This document shows, in pieces, positions 40,694 to 50,485 of a stretch of 64,000 nt of DNA (the first letter of the stretch is position 1; every line of letters begins with the position of its first letter). The stretch lies in the NCBI GenBank assembly GCA_905221605.1, contig CAJNDS010002135.1:997001-1061000 (forward strand), in the 5' to 3' direction. The DNA is from Symbiodinium natans. Lineage: Eukaryota; Sar; Dinophyceae; Suessiales; Symbiodiniaceae. The translations under genes were made by a program, and so were the position numbers. The notes under the pieces are model-generated. The model was not told where the DNA came from, did not search any database, and saw only the letters and a program-made list of their open reading frames with translations.

Positions 40694-41494
40694 TTGTGTT
40701 TGACCTTATACGCTGTGTGGGGAAATCCACCTGCTGGAAGTGTACGGATTTATGGTGGCAGCAAAGGCTACACTGTTGATAGGGTGTGAAGTTGCAGATG
40801 CTGGTGAGCCATGGGCTTCAAGTGGCCTGGCTCTAGCGCATTGCCACTTCATATATCGTACGGCAGTGGAAGCCTTCGCTCCTGATGAAGTTCGAGTCCA
40901 GCTTTGCATTCTTCATGGCTACCCTGTTCGAGAAATTGGGCTCATAACCTGTGTTTGACCTTATACCTGGTCAATGTGTTGTATGCCCACCCACACTGGC
41001 GAGTACAGCCACTCATGCTGCCTCTACCAATGCGACGCGCTGGCCTTAAGGGCTACCAGCTTCTCACACTCCCCCCGCTCCACAGCTTATGCGAAGGAGT
41101 GCTCCCTCCTGTAACTCCCCCAGGCCCAGCAACCACCAGCAATGGCTGAGAGGTTTGCGCCACCTGGCCTCTCCATTAGGCGCTCATTGCCCCCAACCAT
41201 TGCCACTGCCATGCTGTGATGCCACCCATGACCCCGACCGCCCTGGCAAAGCCACCCGCTGTGCCCGCCAGACTCTCAGCAGCCGACGTGAAGTAACCCC
41301 CCACAGCTTTAGGCCACAACCACCAAGCCCACTACCAAGCGGTGTTTTGCGCAGCAGCCCGATAGTTGGGCTCATAACCTGTGTTTGACCTTATACCTGG
41401 TCAATGTGCCCACCCATGCCAGTGAGCATGCCCATCACTTCGGGCAGCCCTGCTGACATGACGCGTGCACCTTAAGGGCCGTGCACCTTCCGCA
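40694..41494 (-). mobile_element. non-autonomous LTR element with repeated LTR-primer-site junctions
   Basis: Flanked by ACCCT on both sides (40689-40693, 41495-41499). Terminal bases on the + strand are TG...CA. On the - strand an LTR of about 115 bp (41494-41380) ends GGTCAAACACA and is followed by the initiator-Met primer site GGTTATGAGCCCAA (41379-41366). A related LTR copy ends at 40950, again followed by the same primer site (40949-40936). A 17-base LTR end lies at 40710-40694. No coding domain recognised. It probably depends on copia proteins supplied in trans. Confidence 0.65.
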
Positions 41495-41580
41495 ACCCTA
41501 AACTCCCCCTGAGCTCTAAACCCTTACCCGTAAAACCCCAAACCCTCCACTGGCCCCCGAAGCAGCTTCAACCACCTCAG

Positions 41581-41620
41581 TAGGGGAGCTCTAGCCCTGG
41601 TGCCTTATGAGCAGAGCTCC
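41581..41620 (+). CDS. possible exon GALALVPYEQSS
   Basis: CCACCTCAG acceptor and TCC|GTTTGT donor. One leading base, ending on a codon boundary as the next exon needs. No confirmed upstream partner. Confidence 0.35.
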
Positions 41621-41920
41621 GTTTGTCGAAGGGTTACGCTTTGGGGGTTGGTAGCCCCCGTAGCCCTAAACCCTAAACCCTAAACCCTAAACCCTAAACC
41701 CTAAACCCTAAACCCTAAACCCTTGCGCACGGACACTTGAAGGGCTTAGGGTTTTTGAGGGTTTCAGGGTTTCGGGTTTCGAGTTGAAGGCTTGAGGGTT
41801 CTGAGGTTTGGGGTTCGGGTTTTGGAGTCTTTTTGGAGCGCCTTTTCAGCTCGGTTTAGGGTTTAGGTTTTAGGGTTTAGGGTTTAGGGTTTAGGGTTTA
41901 GGGTTTAGGGTTTAGCTCAG

Positions 41921-42011
41921 GAAATGCTGAAGAAGAGGAAGGAAGATGCCGAGAATCTCCGCAAAGAGAAGGACCCCCTGTTCCGAACACGTTTCGAGGG
42001 CGGCCTTCAGT
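41921..42011 (+). CDS. exon EMLKKRKEDAENLRKEKDPL, coiled coil
   Basis: A TTTAGCTCAG acceptor directly after a TTTAGGG array. Thirty codons in phase 0 reading EMLKKRKEDAENLRKEKD then PLFRTRFEGGLQ, plus one base before GTGAAA. A donor two bases earlier is possible, but then the next exon would be stopped. High Lys/Glu content predicts a coiled coil. It is the first exon of the 41.9-46.2 kb run. Confidence 0.8.
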
Positions 42012-42017
42012 GTGAAA

Positions 42018-42145
42018 ACCCTAAACCCTAAACCCTAAACCCTAAACCCTAAACCCTAAACCCTAAACCCTAAACCCTAAACCCTAAACCCTAAACCCTA
42101 AACCCTAAACCCTAAACCCTAAACCCTAAACCTAAACCCTAAAAA
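42018..42145. repeat. CCCTAAA array filling a 146-base intron
   Basis: About eighteen CCCTAAA units make up almost all of the intron between the exons at 41921 and 42158. Confidence 0.97.
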
Positions 42146-42157
42146 AGTGTTGTTCAG

Positions 42158-42212
42158 GGCTATGCGGCGCAGTTGCCTTCCAGGCTGCTGAGGACCGCGA
42201 GTCCGAGTTCCT
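42158..42212 (+). CDS. exon LCGAVAFQAAEDRESEF
   Basis: GTTGTTCAG acceptor and CT|GTCGAA donor. Two leading bases, 17 codons, two trailing bases. In phase with the exons at 41921 and 42339. Confidence 0.65.
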
Positions 42213-42338
42213 GTCGAAATGCCCTAAACCCGAAACGCCAAACCCTAAAACCTAAACCCCAATCCCTAAACCCTAAACCCTAAACCCTAAACCCTAAACC
42301 CTAAACCCTAAACCCTAAACCCTAACCTGAATTGACAG

Positions 42339-42387
42339 GAGAAGCAAGAAGCACAGCGGAGGCAGTGACCCTCTCCTTGCACGCCAA
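42339..42387 (+). CDS. exon RSKKHSGGSDPLLARQ
   Basis: ATTGACAG acceptor and CAA|GTCTGG donor. The leading base completes a Leu codon, then sixteen codons follow. Ends on a codon boundary. A donor five bases later is also possible. Confidence 0.6.
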
Positions 42388-42419
42388 GTCTGGTCGGTCA
42401 TACTTACTTAGCCAATAGT

Positions 42420-42592
42420 TGAACTTTATTTTTTTGGGTTTCCTTATTAAGTAGCAAAAAAATAATAATAATAGTTTTAATAATAATAACAATTAACAAT
42501 CATAATAATAATCATAATAATAATAATTATTGTTATTTTTTTATTAATCTCAATAATAATAATAATGATGATGATGATAATCTAATACTCTT
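42420..42592. repeat. (TAA)n-rich tract with hairpin element start
   Basis: AATAATAATA and related triplets. The 5' part (ACTTACTTAGCCAATAGTTGAACTTTATTTTTTTGGGTTTCCTTATTAAGTAGC) resembles the hairpin element at 53650. Confidence 0.7.
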
Positions 42593-42646
42593 GTAGCTTT
42601 TTACCTTGCGTGGGTGGGGGGGGGTGAAAGGTTGGTCACAGCACAG

Positions 42647-42680
42647 GCCGACTGTGGCAGTAGCTTGTCGGGGATGTACG
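42647..42680 (+). CDS. short exon ADCGSSLSGMY
   Basis: TCACAGCACAG acceptor and G|GTTTGG donor. Phase 0 in, one base out. An 8-base micro-exon at 43103-43110 (CAG|TCTGCAAG|GTG) would link it in frame to 43179. That link is speculative. Confidence 0.5.
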
Positions 42681-43178
42681 GTTTGGCCTTGATGAAGAGT
42701 AGACCCTAGACCCTAAACCCTAAACCCTAAACCCTAAACCCTAAACCCTAAACCCTAAACCCCCACTGATCTCGCGCCGGCGTACACGTCTGTATGTGCA
42801 CTAGGCCCCCCCACTGAAAGTACGGCCAAACCCATAAAAAGCTGCGGGTGCTGCCTGAAGGGAAGGCACCAAAGCGCGCAGACTCGCGCACATGGCCTAC
42901 CCAAACAAAGCCCTAAACCCCAGTTCTTTGGAACGATCAGACGCATAGTTCCTATCCATCCGAGATGTTGGGCCCTGGCTCCAGACGTTTTAGAGCTTAG
43001 GGTTTAGAGTTGTTAGGGTTTAGGGTTAGGGCTTGGGTTTTGGGTTTTGGGTTTATGGTTTAGGTTTTAGGGCTTCTTCGGGCTTAGGGTTTAGGGTTGC
43101 AGTCTGCAAGGTGTAAGGCGATCTGTTTAGGGTTTAGGGTTTAGGGTTTAGGGTCTAGGACCCTACGCCCCTCCGCAG

Positions 43179-43222
43179 TTCGATCCGCTGAGGGGGCACG
43201 AATCTTGCACTTGGGGCTGCAG
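43179..43222 (+). CDS. exon FDPLRGHESCTWGC
   Basis: CCCCTCCGCAG acceptor and AG|GTTTGG donor. Fourteen codons in phase 0 plus two bases, which complete Arg with the next exon. Confidence 0.6.
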
Positions 43223-43339
43223 GTTTGGGGGTCATGCGTTTAGGGTTTAGGGTTTAGGGTTTAGGGTTTAGGGTTTAGGGTTTAGGGTAAGCCTCAAGCC
43301 CTAAACCCGAAATCCCTAAACCCTACACCTAAACTTCAG

Positions 43340-43363
43340 AAGCAACTACTGGGAGGTGCACTG
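43340..43363 (+). CDS. micro-exon SNYWEVH
   Basis: AAACTTCAG acceptor and TG|GTAGCT donor. One leading and two trailing bases around seven codons. Phase agrees on both sides. Confidence 0.45.
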
Positions 43364-43715
43364 GTAGCTATGACTTTGGGAGTGGGATAGGTATATCATT
43401 GAGCGTTCAAGTTCAAGTTTGCTAAACCCTAACAAACCCCAAAGAGTCCATGTCCTGATCAAGGGCTCAAGGCTTTGGAGTTTCAGGGTTTTGGTTTAGG
43501 GGTCGGGGGTTTGGAACTTAGCTGGTTGAGGGTTTATGTGCGATGTGGGCATTAGGCCTTTCTTCCACCAAAAGGCCTGAAACTCACAAACCCAAAAAGC
43601 CGGAAACGCCCTACATTCTTAATCCCTAGCACCCAAGAATCCTTAATCCTAAGCCCTAAACCCTAAACCCTAAACTACCCTTAACCCTACAAGTGTTTAA
43701 GGATAATCTCTTCAG

Positions 43716-43781
43716 GCAGCAGGAGCTTCAGGTTATGAAGGAGAAGCAGCGCATGGAGAAGAAGAAGAAGGCATCGATTGG
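43716..43781 (+). CDS. exon QQELQVMKEKQRMEKKKKAS, coiled coil
   Basis: AATCTCTTCAG acceptor and GG|GTTTTTAGGG donor. One leading base (TG+G gives Trp), 21 codons of strongly helical, charged sequence, two trailing bases. A clear coiled-coil exon. Confidence 0.75.
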
Positions 43782-43997
43782 GTTTTTAGGGTTTTTTGGG
43801 GTTTAGGGATTAGGGTTTAGGGTTTAGGTTCAGGGTCTTGAGGGTTTCAGGTTCCAGCGGCTTAGGGCTTCCTTAGCGTCCTTCCTGAAACCCTAAACCC
43901 TGCGCGTTGTGGGGTTTTTGACCCTAAATCCGAAACCCTAAACCCTAAGTCTTTGGCGGTTTGGGGCCTTAAGGGTCGTGGGGCTTTTTCTTTGCAG

Positions 43998-44052
43998 GCT
44001 TCGGATTGTAGGGACTTCAGAGATGGGGTGCCAGCAGGGTTTGGGGTGCAGG
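43998..44052 (+). CDS. candidate exon LRIVGTSEMGCQQGLGCR
   Basis: A pyrimidine-rich acceptor (TTTTTCTTTGCAG) and AGG|GTTTCT donor. One leading base then eighteen codons, ending on a codon boundary, so phases match both coiled-coil neighbours. An earlier donor at ATGGG|GTGCC would break phase. Confidence 0.45.
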
Positions 44053-44262
44053 GTTTCTGATTTCGGGTTGAGAAGTTTAGAAGTTTAGGGTTTTCAGATC
44101 CGGTGCGTCCCACTGACAGAGAAATGCACAACTCCAATCCCGAGGCCGCACCCGACACCCTCAGCCCTAAAGCCCAAGCCCTAAACCCTAAACCCTATAA
44201 ACACTAAACCCTAAACCCTAAACCCTAAACCCCCAGCCCTCAACCCTGAAACACACATGCAG

Positions 44263-44331
44263 GCAGAAGAGCAGAAAAGGCGTGAGGAGGAGGAGCAGAG
44301 ACACTCGCCTTGTGGAAGTCTGAGCTCCGAG
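44263..44331 (+). CDS. exon AEEQKRREEEEQRHSPCGSL, coiled coil
   Basis: ACACATGCAG acceptor and GAG|GTTTAGGG donor. Twenty-three codons in phase 0 (AEEQKRREEEEQRHSPCGSL then SSE). The intron begins with about thirteen telomeric units. Confidence 0.75.
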
Positions 44332-44333
44332 GT

Positions 44334-44424
44334 TTAGGGTTTAGGGTGTAGGGTTTAGGGTTTAGGTTTAGGGTTTAGGGTTTAGGGTTTAGGGTTTAGG
44401 GTTTAGGGTTTAGGGTTTAGGGTC
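44334..44424 (+). repeat. TTTAGGG array at an intron start
   Basis: The array begins at the splice donor itself. It is followed by (TC)n and a hairpin-like segment (44511-44665) with inverted CCCCCAGGTTCCCCCC words. Confidence 0.95.
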
Positions 44425-44973
44425 TCTCTCTCGCTCTCTCTATATGAATACAGAGATGGGGGGGGGGCTCCCTTCTGGGGTTATTGTTCTAAGGCGGCCC
44501 CGAATAGTTAGGGGTACATGGGTTTCTATACTACCCCTGTACCCCCACCAGGTTCCCCCCTTAAGATACCGAAATTAGGCTTCATTCTCCCTTCATGGCC
44601 TTACTGATGGGGGGAACCTGGGGGTAGAATAGAGGGAGGGGGGTAGTAGGGGACCCGTGATAGTAGGGTCGTCGTTATGGCTAGCATCCCCAAAAGGACA
44701 ACCAATATATTCACTCAGCCAAGATATATAAGGAGCCTTGTGTACACCCGCCAGGAACAGTCATGTCAACCCTAATTAAGGCATACAGGTTCTGGGTTTT
44801 ACTATCAGGAGGGGAGAGAAGTCGAAACCCCAACAACCTCCCTGAAAGGTTTAGGATCTAGGTTTTTGGCAACTTAGCATGTCAATCCGAAGAGGTTTGA
44901 CCTGGCCTCCTTAGGGTTTGGGGTTTAGGGTTGAGAGTTTATATAGGGTTTAGGGTTTAGGGTTTAGGAAGAG

Positions 44974-45049
44974 CCCAGCTACTGCCAAGGAAAGAAGATG
45001 GAGGGCGGTCTGGATCGGATCCTGCATTCGCTGACTCTTGACTTTGGGG
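44974..45049 (+). CDS. exon PSYCQGKKMEGGLDRILHSL
   Basis: AGGAAGAG acceptor and G|GTTTACGG donor. Twenty-five codons (PSYCQGKKMEGGLDRILHSL then TLDFG) plus one base. Phase fits both sides. The acceptor lacks a pyrimidine tract. Confidence 0.55.
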
Positions 45050-45329
45050 GTTTACGGTTTAGGGTTTAGGGTTTAGGGTTCAGGGTTTAGGGTTTTGGGT
45101 CTAGGGTCTTGGGAGGTTGCGCCGAGTGTGTGTATTAAGGGGCATAAGAGTTACCCCGAGAAGGGGCCCTAAACCCTAAACCCTTATTCCCCTATATAAC
45201 TCACTCCTAAATAGCCCCCAGAGATACCTTGTATAGTCCCTAGATACGTTGTATTGCTACGGCCCCACAGTCGGCCGCTTATGCATTTCTTTAGGGCTTA
45301 GGTTCCCTTCTAAGCCTCTCGAAGCCAAA

Positions 45330-45412
45330 AAGGGTTTAGGGTTTAGGGTTTAGGGTTTAGGGTTTAGGGTTTAGGGTTTAGGGTTTAGGGTTTAGGGTTT
45401 AGGGTTTAGGGC
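45330..45412 (+). repeat. TTTAGGG array
   Basis: About twelve perfect units in the intron before the exon at 45484. Confidence 0.95.
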
Positions 45413-45483
45413 TTAACCTTTTGATTCCTAGGTTGCTCTTGGGTCTAGTTTTGGGTCCTTGTAGGTAAGGTGGACTTGGTTAG

Positions 45484-45559
45484 AGGCTTTGCCGATGGCA
45501 CACTTCTCTGATAAACCGACCGGCGCGGATCACCATTGTTCAACGCCCCTTTGCTTCGG
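45484..45559 (+). CDS. exon ALPMAHFSDKPTGADHHCST
   Basis: TTGGTTAG acceptor and GG|GTGTTT donor. The leading AG completes Glu with the previous exon, then twenty-four codons (ALPMAHFSDKPTGADHHCST then PLCF) and two bases. His/Cys-rich but no known zinc motif. Confidence 0.65.
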
Positions 45560-45653
45560 GTGTTTCCTCAAACCCTCCTAAACCCTAAACCCTAAACCCG
45601 AATCCCTAAACCCTAAACCCTAAACCTTAAACCCTAAACCCAACGGGTACCAG

Positions 45654-45680
45654 AGTTGCGGAAGCTCTCAGTCGCCGGGC
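45654..45680 (+). CDS. short exon VAEALSRR
   Basis: GGTACCAG acceptor and a consensus donor GC|GTATGT. One leading and two trailing bases. Phase agrees with 45484. Confidence 0.55.
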
Positions 45681-45768
45681 GTATGTTTGACGATTTGGGT
45701 TTGGGTTTAGGGTGCCGATTAAGGGTTTAGGGTTTAGGGCTTAGGGTTTAATTATGGGGGTGTTCCAG

Positions 45769-45795
45769 GCCCTTTAGGGCCTTGGAGACTTGGGA
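45769..45795 (+). CDS. possible short exon PFRALETW
   Basis: GTGTTCCAG acceptor and GA|GTTTAG donor. One leading and two trailing bases. It bridges 45680 to 46066 in phase. Confidence 0.35.
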
Positions 45796-45937
45796 GTTTA
45801 GGGGGGCTAGAGGGAGGAACTCGGGAGCCTTGTGTCTTTTCAAAAGAACAAAGCACTAAGCCCTAGAACCCCATAAGCCTGTAGCACCATGACCCATAAG
45901 TAACCCTAAGCCTAGGAGATTCTGACCCTACAACCCT

Positions 45938-46056
45938 ACCCTAAACCTAAACCCTAAACCCTAAACCCTAGACCCTAAACCCTAAACCCTAGACCCTAAA
46001 CCCTAAGCCCTAAACCCTAAACCCTAAACCCTAAACCCTAAACCCTAAACCCTAAG
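45938..46056. repeat. CCCTAAA array with CCCTAGA/CCCTAAG variants
   Basis: About sixteen units ending ten bases before the acceptor CCAAG of the exon at 46066. Confidence 0.95.
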
Positions 46057-46065
46057 CGAGCCAAG

Positions 46066-46178
46066 GATGAAGAACGTCAGCGCGCCCGACATCACCGCCT
46101 GTGGCATCGACCTGAACCCGGCGCGCCTACGCCTGCTGGCCAAGAACCTCTCCGAGAATACGCCCGGGCCCAGGAAGG
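46066..46178 (+). CDS. exon MKNVSAPDITACGIDLNPAR, LRR-like
   Basis: GAGCCAAG acceptor and G|GTTTAGGG donor. One leading base, 37 codons, one trailing base. The stretch GIDLNPARLRLLAKNLSEN has the leucine spacing of a leucine-rich repeat. It links the coiled-coil exons upstream with the LRR exons downstream. Confidence 0.75.
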
Positions 46179-46680
46179 GTTTAGGGTTTAGGGTTTGGGG
46201 TTAGAGTTTAGGGTTTGGAGTTTGGGGTTTCAGGCTTAGTGTTTAGGGTTTCGGGTTTAGCTTGCACGAACAGCAAGGGCATGCGACAAAGTCTACTGAG
46301 ATAGAGAACCCGAACGCTGCGTGCCCGGTTCAGTGATTGCTGCACACGATTCCTGCTCGTGGCCAGCATGCTCCACGCTTCAATCTCGTTCGGCAAGCCG
46401 AAATCACAAAATCCTCCTTCAAATTTCCCCACGTCTCTCTTAGGTTCAGCAGCTTTCTGGTTCGAGGGTTCAATTAGGGTTTAGGGTGTCAGGTTTAAGG
46501 GTTTTGTAAGTTGTGGTTTCGGGTTTCGGGTCGGTCCTTCATGGGGCGCCCTAAACCCTACACACTAACCCTAAACCCTCAACCCTCAACCCTCAACCCT
46601 AAACCCTAAACCCTAAACCCTAAACCCTAAACCCTAAACCCTAAACCCTAAACCGTTACCCCCACACCCTACGCTTCAAG

Positions 46681-46748
46681 AAGCTCCGAAGCTCCAGGTC
46701 CTGCCGCTCTATCGACCTCAACCGCAAGGCTGTGTGGACCTCCTGGGG
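46681..46748 (+). CDS. exon KLRSSRSCRSIDLNRKAVWT, LRR-like
   Basis: CGCTTCAAG acceptor and GG|GTTTAG donor. Twenty-two codons plus two bases. SCRSIDLNRKAV matches the LxxLxLxxNxV core of an LRR. A 17-base candidate exon at 46274-46290 would join it in phase to 46066. Confidence 0.5.
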
Positions 46749-46754
46749 GTTTAG

Positions 46755-46868
46755 CCCTAAACCCTAAACCCTAAACCCTAAACCTTAAACCCTAAACCCT
46801 AAACCCTAAACCCTAAACCCTAAACCCTAAACCCTAAACCCTAAACCCTAAACCCTAAACCCTAAACC
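46755..46868. repeat. CCCTAAA array beside LINE remnant
   Basis: About sixteen units immediately left of the LINE sequence. Confidence 0.95.
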
Positions 46869-46934
46869 TTTAACTGGGTAAGAGGGAGGCAAGGGCCAGC
46901 AAGAAGCAGCACCTCACCTGAGAATGAAGTCCCA

Positions 46935-47702
46935 TCAATGTCTGAGTCTTCGAAGCCACCTGAACAGGCGCTGTCGTTCCTGTGTCGACAGGCTATGGTG
47001 CTCGCTGCACACTTCCTGCGGTGGGGTGAATACTGGGCCTGTGTACTCTGTACAAGAGGCCAGCAGAGGGGAAACTCCGCCATCATGTAGAACCTCACTT
47101 AGGAGATCCCAAACACCATCAAGCTGTCCAAGAATCGGTCTTTGGTGGAGTCCAAGCCGAGGCGCTTGCACGCCTGCAGTTCGTAAGCTGTAGACCTTCC
47201 GTCTGCGGTCAGGTAGCAGCCGACAACCACTAACAGTCTCCAGGGAACGAGCTGCCGTCAGGATCGCCGCCGTCCACTCCCGTAGTGGGACCAGCATGGG
47301 CATGTCAGTGTGTCGTGCGTCCAAGTACTCACCAGCGTGTTCCGGGCGAGGGTCACGAGCTGGTGGACAAACGCCTGCAGAGGCGACGAAGTGCACCAGC
47401 AACTCAACGTTTGTAACGCCATTGCACACGCCCTTGTGGGCACCAGGCAACTCCCATCGTAGTCGCCGTAGCCATTGCCACAAAGGGAAGGTAAACCATG
47501 GAGGCCACGGACAGGCGACCAGCCAATCGTTCTGCAGCGTCTTCGTGGTCCAGAGGTAGCCTGGCTTGGGGTCAAGCCCCCGCCAAGCTGCCGCCGGCGA
47601 AGTGGCCTCATCCAGGTTCTTCCTAAGGACCGGCTCCAAGGAAACTGCAGTGTCACCTTTAGCTCGCAACAGTCGGCTCGCCTCTGCCGACACCGCCAGC
47701 AT
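46935..47702 (-). pseudogene. LINE C-terminal region, 255 codons open
   Basis: An open stretch after the RNase H frame breaks (starts MLAVSAEASRLLRAKG, contains WTTKTLQNDWLVACPWPPW). I recognise no domain. Its position after RNase H suggests the C-terminal end of a LINE ORF2. Confidence 0.55.
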
Positions 47703-48602
47703 GTAACAAGCATGCAGTCGCGCTGCCTCGTAGTGAACTCAAAGACCTGACCAGCGATCTCCGTGACGATGCTCAGGTCCGCCTTGACCGCCTCCTTAGC
47801 GGCAGTATCCGCGTAGTCATTGCCCAATGCCATTAGTAGGTCTCGGCCAGCGAGGCAAGTCATGTCCTGATGTGAAGCGACCTTGGTAAGCTTGAAGTAA
47901 GGGCGCCAACAGGCCTGCATTCTGCATTTCCTTCGCCAGTTCAGGAAAAGAACCCAAAGCACCCTGAACCACAACGTGCGCATTCCTAAGAGCAACCTTG
48001 CTGTCAGAAACGATCTCAACATCATCATGGGGGCACTGCGCTGCGAAACGACAAGCCTGGAGGATGGCATATGCCTCCGCCTTATTTATCCCTTGGGACC
48101 CTGGTGTCAGGCCTTGGCACACCACGCAGAAGAGGTTGCTGTGGCATCCTGTGGCTCGCCATCTCTCAGATTCCTCGAGCACCAACTCAACATCGGTAGT
48201 TAGGGCCATGACGACAGCGAAACCTGAGTGCGATGCAACCGGAACTGTGGGATGGCGGCAGCTGCCATCTGTGAAGAGCAGCAGGCACGGGATGCGACGC
48301 GCAAGTTCCTGAGCAGCCTTGTTGCTAGCCGCAGGCATGCGACGCTGTGCGAAAATCAGGTTTGTGACTAATGCACCTTCTGCTCGGACCGCGTACAGTC
48401 CATGCAACCAATGAGGCCAGCGGTCAAGGCAGTACTGCATCAAACCAGCCCAATCCTTATACACATGCTCAAGTGCGGAACATGTCAACAGGCGATGTTC
48501 CTTCCATATCGGGGACGGCGGGCTCCCACTTATGTTTGGCGGCCCCAGAGCTATATGCACCGCACACGTAGCGAGCCAACACCAGTGCCTCAGCATCCCC
48601 AA
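47700..48602 (-). pseudogene. LINE RNase H domain, frameshifted
   Basis: The first frame has LLFTDGSC (first Asp), NKAEAYAI (Glu) and EIVSDSKVALRNA (second Asp). The last part, KVASHQD...GNDYADTAAKEAV, continues in another frame (within 47258-48070), so there is a frameshift near 47900. RNase H type 1 at the end of ORF2 is typical of several LINE clades. Confidence 0.8.
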
Positions 48603-48934
48603 CCTGGCGGAGGATGCGGGCGGTCTCTTGACCCCAAGGTGTTCCTACACCCTGTAAGCCGTTCCTATGGGCAACGGTGCGCTCCATATGGCATTCCCAG
48701 GCACTAGTGAGGAAGCTGCGAACGTCTTTTGCACTGCAGTTTGCAGCTGCAGACAAACATTGTCCGGGCCCTTCACTCGGGCATCAAGGTCCATCTTCAG
48801 TGCCGTGCCTGAAGGAGTGTGACTCCAACTGGAAGAACGCCGAAGCCCAACCCGGCCTACTCCAGCAGCTCATTGACGAGGAGATCGCCCAGGGATGGGT
48901 AGCAGAAGTCCACGGAGGCGAGGCCGCCGCACGC

Positions 48935-49430
48935 CTACGTTGGCCCAAAGGCATACAGGAAGTGAAGCGACTTTAACAAGGCCGTAGCAGGGCCCCCTGT
49001 AACGCGAGGGACCTTGTGGAAGTCAGACATGACTGCCAACATGGATGCAGCCGTATGGGGCGCATGGTGTATGAAGCGGCGCAGTTGCAAGACCTGCTTC
49101 TCAATGGCAAAGAGATGTGGGTCCTGAAGTGAGGCATGGAGGCATGTGAGCGCCAAGTGGGGGCTTGCGACTTGCGAAGGGCCCAGCAAGGCCCTCGTGG
49201 CTGCGGCACGCAGCCGGGACGCGTCCTGCACACTCAAGGAGGCACTCTCAAGTCCATACAAGCAGCTGGGCCAAACCCCTTTTTGTATCAGCTGCGCCTT
49301 CTCCAGAAGAGGACGTGGCACCTTTTCCAATTTCCGGAGTCTTTCAAGCCCCAGCTCGACTTTGCCCTTGCGGACAGTTGCATGCTGGGAGGCATCGAAC
49401 TGGAAAGCAGCCCCAAGCTCCCTGCAACCG
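48935..49430 (-). pseudogene. LINE reverse-transcriptase C-terminal part
   Basis: An open frame reads FDASQHATVRKGKVELGLER, then LEKVPRPLLEKAQLIQKGVW and LYGLES. This thumb-like region lies between RT and RNase H in dinoflagellate-type LINEs. Upstream sequence to 49723 is broken among frames. Confidence 0.55.
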
Positions 49431-49824
49431 GCAGTTGCACTTCAGGCGGCAACACGTCAGCGAGCCCTGTCCGGAGCCACTGACGGCCACTTGGAGTTGT
49501 AGCCCAGCTGTAGGACTTAGTCCAGTCCACAGGGAGTTTGAGACTTTGAAGGAAACGGAGGAGGTGTGAGGTGGCACGCTTCAACGTTGGGAGCGCCGGC
49601 GCCTGCCAACTCCAATGTCAACGTACGTGCCGAACTCTGCAGAAGACGGTTGAATGAAGTTGTGAGCCCAATAGCACACGGCAGCCATGGCGGCGACCGA
49701 CACTGGGTCGCCTTCCGGCGCACCGTAAACCCTAAACCTCCATGATAGGGGTTCAGGGTGTTGGGGCTTTACAGTCTAGGGGTTCAGGGGCTCGGGTTCA
49801 GGGGGGGTGCTTCGCACCCCGCAG

Positions 49825-49848
49825 TTGCGGAACCTTGCACAACATCAG
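49825..49848 (+). CDS. possible short exon between LINE and LRR exons
   Basis: CACCCCGCAG acceptor and CAG|GTTGCA donor. Exactly 24 bases. Phase 0 gives LRNLAQHQ, phase 1 gives CGTLHNI. Frame unresolved. Confidence 0.3.
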
Positions 49849-50399
49849 GTTGCAGGCTTTTGTGTTTGGGGTTTAATTAGGGGTTGGGGTTTAGGGCTTA
49901 GGGTGCGCAACAAACATGAGGTTTCAACATGAGGAATACTCTCATCATCTTGGATGGTTTACAGAGATCACTTTGGGACCCCTTCTGTGATTGTAAAACG
50001 CTACAAAGCCCAATGAAGCCCTAAACTGTGAACCTTCAACCGCAACTCTACGGAGTGCACTGGGCTCCGCGGATGTTTCAGCATATACGTCCGAACCTGA
50101 AAATGCCCAGTTAAGAATCACGAAATTGCGATCTAAACTTAGCCCTGAGCTTATGAACCCCAAACCCTAAACCCTAAATCAGAAAGCTTTTAAACAAGCA
50201 ACCCAAATCCGTCAACTGAAGGGCCCAAAAACCCTACCTAGGCCCCCATCAAGTACCCTTCTAGATATGATGCCCGGCATACCCTCATCTTGGCAGTCCG
50301 GTGGTCAGCGAAAAACCTTTAAATTCCACTCGGGGTGTCGAAACTGTTGTAGCTAATTTTTGTCATTTGTTGTTTCTATTACCTCTTCGCTTGCTGCAG
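49849..50399 (+). other. intronic stretch, no exon seen
   Basis: Mixed low-copy sequence with a few telomere-like units. An apparent ORF on the - strand (49945-50163) has no splice or domain support. Confidence 0.5.
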
Positions 50400-50485
50400 C
50401 CATGCGAAGTGCAGTTTTTGTCGGGTTCGAGGAGTTCTCTCGTTCTTTACGAATGGAAAGCAAGGCGGCTCTCTTCTTCCTTTGT
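50400..50485 (+). CDS. possible exon, frame ambiguous
   Basis: CGCTTGCTGCAG is a strong acceptor. All three frames stay open to GT at 50486 (for example MRSAVFVGFEEFSRSLRMES). Its 3' end overlaps the duplicated 27-mer described at 50467. Confidence 0.35.

Larger units (their letters stand above)
46873..49733 (-). mobile_element. decayed LINE-type retrotransposon, 3' part
   Basis: On the - strand, in order: an end-of-reverse-transcriptase region (about 49723-48935), a linker, RNase H (about 48602-47700), and a C-terminal region to 46935. Telomere-like repeats abut both ends. The frame changes several times, so the copy is dead. Endonuclease and the RT catalytic core are absent. Target-site duplication not found. 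Confidence 0.75.

Noticed and set aside
40936-41379. tRNA-like sequence TTGGGCTCATAACC, twice
   Set aside because: Only the anticodon-arm part is present and it abuts LTR ends, so these are primer-binding sites on the - strand, not tRNA genes.
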